This document shows positions 20,709 to 23,981 of a stretch of 23,981 nucleotides of DNA, one piece after another. The notes below the pieces were generated by a model that saw only the letters and a program-made list of their open reading frames with translations, ran no database searches and was not told the DNA's origin. Numbering within the stretch: position 1 is the stretch's first letter; the number at the start of each line of letters is the position of its first letter. The position numbers and the translations under genes are program-made. The DNA is taken from positions 1 to 23,981 of the forward strand of contig DIDN01000045.1 of assembly GCA_002418185.1 (NCBI GenBank). The letters are read 5' to 3'. This DNA is from Deltaproteobacteria bacterium UBA5799. GTDB lineage: Bacteria > Desulfobacterota > GWC2-55-46.

Positions 20709-21707
20709 ATGCCAGAACTGAGAAAAGACCCCATAGTCGGAAGATGGGTCATCATCTCGACCGAGCGCGGCAAGCGCCCCTCGGAGTTCGAGTTCACGCA
20801 GCCCACCCTCAAGGCGGGTTTCTGCCCTTTCTGCCCGGGCAACGAGCCCAAGACCCCCTCCGAGGTGCTCGCGTACAGGAAGAACGGCGGGTCGCCCAAC
20901 TCCTCCGGCTGGCACGTGCGCGTGGTCCCGAACAAGTACCCGGCCCTGAAGGTCGAGGGCGAGCTGAACAGGGAGGGGGACGGCGTCTACGACAAGATGA
21001 GCGGCATCGGGGCCCACGAGGTAATAATAGAGTCGCCGAAGCACACCGACACACTCGCGCGCCTGGCGCCGCAGCAGTTTGAAGAGGTGCTCTGGGCCTA
21101 CAGGGACAGGATAATAGACCTCAAGAAGGACCAGCGCCTCCGCTATATCCTCATATTCAAGAACCACGGGGAGGCCGCGGGCGCGACCCTCGAGCACAGC
21201 CACTCGCAGCTAATAGCGCTCCCCATCATCCCCAAGAGGGTCGCCGAGGAGCTCGACGGCTCGCTCGAGTACTTCAACTTCAAGGAACGGTGCGTCTTCT
21301 GCGACATAATCAGGCAGGAGACGATGCAGGGCGTCAGGGTGGTCTCCGAGAACAGGGACTTCATAGCCATAACCCCGTACGCGCCGAAGGCGCCGTTCGA
21401 GATATGGATAATGCCCAAGACCCACGAGTCGAGCTTCGAGAACTCCCAGAAGCACCAGTACGAGAACCTGGCCCTCATCTTCTCGGACGTCCTGAAGAGG
21501 ATAGACAGGGTCCTTAACTTCCCGCCGTACAACTTCATCCTGCACGCCGCGCCCGTAAAGGACGGCTCGTCCCAGTTCTACCATTGGCATTTCGAGCTTA
21601 TTCCGAAGCTCACGAAGCTGGCGGGGTTCGAGTGGGGCTCGGGCTTTTACATAAACCCGACCCCGCCCGAGGAGGCGGCCAAGTTCCTGAGAGAGGCGAA
21701 GGTCTGA
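20709..21707 (+). CDS. galT: Galactose-1-phosphate uridylyltransferase family protein
   Basis: 332 residues. It opens with LRKDPIVGRWVIISTERGKR and has CPFC (39-42), NKYPAL, and the active-site HSHSQ (163-167), where the usual GalT sequence is HPHGQ; His165 is the likely nucleotidylated residue. A second part has CVFC (195-198) and the closing HWHFELIPKLTK. GalT moves UMP between UDP-glucose and galactose 1-phosphate. The HxHSQ variant also occurs in relatives that act as ADP-glucose phosphorylases, so the exact substrate is uncertain. No other Leloir gene is nearby. The start has only a weak GGGGA ribosome site. Confidence 0.88.
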   Translation: MPELRKDPIVGRWVIISTERGKRPSEFEFTQPTLKAGFCPFCPGNEPKTPSEVLAYRKNGGSPNSSGWHVRVVPNKYPALKVEGELNREGDGVYDKMSGIGAHEVIIESPKHTDTLARLAPQQFEEVLWAYRDRIIDLKKDQRLRYILIFKNHGEAAGATLEHSHSQLIALPIIPKRVAEELDGSLEYFNFKERCVFCDIIRQETMQGVRVVSENRDFIAITPYAPKAPFEIWIMPKTHESSFENSQKHQYENLALIFSDVLKRIDRVLNFPPYNFILHAAPVKDGSSQFYHWHFELIPKLTKLAGFEWGSGFYINPTPPEEAAKFLREAKV

Positions 21708-21750
21708 CGCGTTCTTGTTCCGGAGCGGTTTGTTGAAAGCCGTGGTTTCA

Positions 21751-22995
21751 ATGGAATATGATATAATAGAGAAAGTAAACGAGGTCGCCGCCGCGGGCGG
21801 AAGTCTCGAAGACAGGCTCGAAAGGGCCGCAAGGCTCTTTGCCGAGGAGTTCCATTTTGACCAGTGCCTCTTCTTCCTGGCAGGCAGCGGCGGGGCGCTT
21901 AAGCTCGCCGCCGCATCGAGCGGTCTCTGCACTACCGGGGTCCTCTGCTACGGCAAGGGCGAGGGGCTCCCGGCCGTAGCGATGGAAAAGGGGGGGCTGG
22001 TGGAGGCGCAGAAGGAGCCGGGGCGCGCGGAATGGGAAGGCGTTCCGGACCCGGGCCTCGAAGGCGTAAGCACCGCGCTCGTATACCCATTGGGCGGAGG
22101 GGGCTCGTTCTCGGGCGTCGTATATCTCAAGGCGAGGGAGAGGACGAGCCTCTCACCCGCAAGGAAAGATCTCCTCAAGGTGGCGTCCCTGCAGGCCGCG
22201 CTCATGATAAGGAATGCAGTGCTGCTTGAGGACCACAGGAGGGCCCATGCCGAGCTGCTGGCGATGCAGGAGAAGTTGGCAAGCTCGGAGAAGCTCCTTG
22301 CGCTCGGGGACATGGCGGCCACAATGGCGCACGAGATAAGGAACCCGCTCCTCAGCCTGGGCGGCTATGCGGCCAGGCTCAAAAGACAGCTCCCGTCCGG
22401 ATCTCCCGGCCTCGTCTACATCGAGAAGATGTCGCAGGAGATAGGCCGCATAGAGAAGATAATGAACGGCATCATCCGGTTCCTCAACGACAACCTCGCC
22501 GAGCTTAAGACGGACGACCTGAACTGCATAGTGGACGAGGCGCTCGATATCTTCGCTGACGAGTTTTCGGCGCACGGCATAGCCGTCGAGAGGCGCTCGG
22601 TCCATGCGCCCCTTACGGTGCTGGCCGACAGGGAGCAGATGAAGATAGCTTTTGACAACATAATCGCCAATGCGATACAGTCGATGGAAAAGGGAGGCGC
22701 CCTCAAGGTGGTGACCTCCCGCTCCGGCGATTTCGCGGTGGCGGAGGTCTCGGATACCGGCGGCGGCATCGACCCGGAGCACATCGGGTACATCTTCAAC
22801 CCCTTCTTCACCACGAAAAAGCACGGCACCGGACTGGGTCTTCCGATAGCCAATTCCATCATAACGAGGCACAGGGGGGGCATCGAGGTCCGTAACGAGG
22901 GCCGCGGAGCCTCTTTTACCATAAGGCTTCCATATTCGGGAGCGGCGAGCGTGTCTTCGGACCTCTTGCCCGCAGAGGCGGGCCGGGTGGTCTGA
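21751..22995 (+). CDS. Sensor histidine kinase with GAF domain
   Basis: 414 residues from ATG 21751; TTG codons at 21715 and 21733 (the latter with GGAG upstream) are alternatives. Residues about 15-157 form a GAF-type sensory domain (LERAARLFAEEFHFDQCLFF, then VYPLGGGGSFSGVVYLKARE). A short coiled coil leads to the HisKA domain with MAHEIRNPLLSLGGYAARLK (phospho-acceptor His194). The ATPase domain has the N-box DNIIANAIQSM, G1 DTGGGID, F-box FNPFFTTKKHGTG and G2 GLGLPIANSI. No transmembrane helix is present, so it senses a cytosolic cue. It lies 36 bp before a receiver-only regulator, its likely partner. Confidence 0.94.
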   Translation: MEYDIIEKVNEVAAAGGSLEDRLERAARLFAEEFHFDQCLFFLAGSGGALKLAAASSGLCTTGVLCYGKGEGLPAVAMEKGGLVEAQKEPGRAEWEGVPDPGLEGVSTALVYPLGGGGSFSGVVYLKARERTSLSPARKDLLKVASLQAALMIRNAVLLEDHRRAHAELLAMQEKLASSEKLLALGDMAATMAHEIRNPLLSLGGYAARLKRQLPSGSPGLVYIEKMSQEIGRIEKIMNGIIRFLNDNLAELKTDDLNCIVDEALDIFADEFSAHGIAVERRSVHAPLTVLADREQMKIAFDNIIANAIQSMEKGGALKVVTSRSGDFAVAEVSDTGGGIDPEHIGYIFNPFFTTKKHGTGLGLPIANSIITRHRGGIEVRNEGRGASFTIRLPYSGAASVSSDLLPAEAGRVV

Positions 22996-23031
22996 CCCGA
23001 CCGCGGATTTTTCACGTGGCATGGAGTTTTT

Positions 23032-23394
23032 ATGAAGAAAAGGATCCTTGTCGTAGATGACGAAGAGGGGCTCAGGCTCCTTTACAAGGAAGAGCTCGAG
23101 GACGAGGGCTGGGAAGTCGACCTGGCCGCCTCGGGCGAAGAGTCGCTCGAGAAGCTCGAAAAGGACTCGATAGACCTGGTCCTCCTCGATATAAAGATGC
23201 CGGGCATGGACGGGGTCGAGGTCCTGCGGCGCGTGAAGGAGAAGTGGAAGGACCTGCCGGTCATACTCTGCACGGCATACCCGCACTACAAGCACGACTT
23301 CGGCACATGGGCTTCCGACGCCTACATCACGAAGTCGTCCGACCTTACCGAACTCAAGCAGACCATCAAGGAAATCCTCGGTAAAAAGCAATGA
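23032..23394 (+). CDS. Single-domain response regulator (receiver only)
   Basis: 120 residues, one REC domain and no output domain. Acidic pair Asp9-Asp10, phospho-acceptor Asp53 (LVLLDIKMPGMDG), Thr81 (ILCTAYPHY) and Lys101 (YITKSSDL) are all in place. It would receive phosphate from the kinase just upstream and act by protein contact, as CheY- or Spo0F-like proteins do. GGAG precedes the start. Its stop overlaps the next gene's start as ATGA, suggesting coupled translation with an SDR enzyme. Confidence 0.94.
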   Translation: MKKRILVVDDEEGLRLLYKEELEDEGWEVDLAASGEESLEKLEKDSIDLVLLDIKMPGMDGVEVLRRVKEKWKDLPVILCTAYPHYKHDFGTWASDAYITKSSDLTELKQTIKEILGKKQ

Positions 23395-23981
23395 TCCTCG
23401 TCACCGGCGGGACAGGCTTCGTCGGCAGCAGCCTGGCGATGGAGCTGCTCCGCGCGGAAAAGAGGGTCCGGTGCCTCTCGAGGCGTCCGGAACGCGCCGC
23501 CGCGCTCGGAGAGGCCGGGTGCGAGCTCGTAAGGGGCGACGTGGCAAGCATCTCTACCGTCCTCAAGGCAGTTTCGCCAGAGGTCGAGGCCGTAGTACAC
23601 CTCGTCGGCATACTGAACGAGTCGAGGGGCTCTACATACAGGGCGGTCCACGTGGACGGCACCCGAAACGTAGTCGACGCGTGCAGGGGCATGGGGATTA
23701 CGAGGCTCGTGCACATGAGCGCGCTCGGGGCAAGGGCTTCCTCTGCGAGTGAATACCACAGGACCAAGTGGGAAGCCGAGGAGATAGTGCGTTCCTCCGG
23801 GCTCGACTACACCATCTTCAGGCCTTCCGTGATATTCGGAAAGGGCGACCACTTTACGACCGCCTTCGCCAGGGCCATGAGGATCTCTCCCGCGGTATTC
23901 GTCCCGGGAGACGGCGCTGGCAGGATGCAGCCGGTATCCGTAAGGGACGTCTCCCGCGCGTTCGCGATGTCGCTTGAGAAA
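23391..23981 (+). CDS. NAD(P)-binding SDR, NDUFA9/complex I-associated-like, cut by window end
   Basis: 197 codons are visible before the window ends. It opens MILVTGGTGFVGSSLAMELL, with the Rossmann GxxGxxG at 6-12. The protein continues VEAVVHLVGILNESR, then MSALGARASSASEYHRTKWE with Tyr122 and Lys126 (YxxxK), then YTIFRPSVIFGKGDHF. The HLVGIL and RPSVIFG pattern is typical of the extended/atypical SDRs related to the NDUFA9 complex I subunit and to bacterial NAD-dependent epimerase-like proteins. The substrate cannot be told. It begins within the response-regulator stop (ATGA) and is probably the third gene of that operon. Confidence 0.88.
   Translation, partial: MILVTGGTGFVGSSLAMELLRAEKRVRCLSRRPERAAALGEAGCELVRGDVASISTVLKAVSPEVEAVVHLVGILNESRGSTYRAVHVDGTRNVVDACRGMGITRLVHMSALGARASSASEYHRTKWEAEEIVRSSGLDYTIFRPSVIFGKGDHFTTAFARAMRISPAVFVPGDGAGRMQPVSVRDVSRAFAMSLEK

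Overview
The window is about 24 kb of a GC-rich bacterial chromosome. Codon use favours AGG (Arg), ATA (Ile) and CTC (Leu). Core genes include an HrcA-type heat-shock repressor, GrpE, a full type I DnaJ, HemW, MoaC, a DksA/TraR-type protein, a K+-independent membrane pyrophosphatase, DedA and a two-component pair. This content suggests a Gram-negative anaerobe or sediment-type bacterium of the old Deltaproteobacteria (Desulfobacterota), Nitrospirota or a nearby candidate phylum. No rRNA or other marker is present, so the lineage is a guess. I see no tRNA, rRNA, CRISPR array or intact transposase.

Layout. 1-215 (-) is the N-terminus of a phosphoketolase cut by the window edge. It is divergent from hppA (717-2759, +), with about 500 bp of repeat-bearing intergenic DNA between them. 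A strong terminator follows hppA, then about 430 bp of palindrome-rich non-coding DNA, a DedA membrane protein (-) and a 55-aa DUF1328 membrane peptide (+) with a near-consensus promoter and its own terminator.

4622-10586 (+) is the most unusual part: a compact five-gene operon. It encodes a Ycf46-like AAA+ ATPase carrying a C-terminal FtsH-type M41 metalloprotease domain, a DUF1257 (Ycf35) protein, a DUF2997 protein, a small radical-SAM/4Fe-4S protein, and an Hsp70-like ATPase fused to an N-terminal array of about 40-residue 'ELPK' helical repeats. No substrate or partner of known pathway lies beside it. I infer a dedicated protein-remodelling, proteolysis or maturation system and regard it as the best candidate for an undescribed system here.

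10778-14674 holds a small TPR protein (+), then a minus-strand group (DUF2156, CBS-pair protein, HemW), then a small secreted protein (+). The TPR gene and the secreted-protein gene have matching CRP/FNR-type promoters: TGTGA-N6-TCACT, exactly 21 bp, then TATAACAG. They probably share one regulator.

15067-19612 (+) is a heat-shock cluster: hrcA, a 134-bp MITE-like palindromic element, grpE, dnaJ and an LpoA/LppC-like periplasmic protein. dnaK is absent from its usual place. 19679-23981 (+) carries moaC, a dksA/traR-like gene with a nearly leaderless promoter, galT, a GAF-containing histidine kinase, a receiver-only response regulator, and an NAD(P)-binding SDR cut by the window end.
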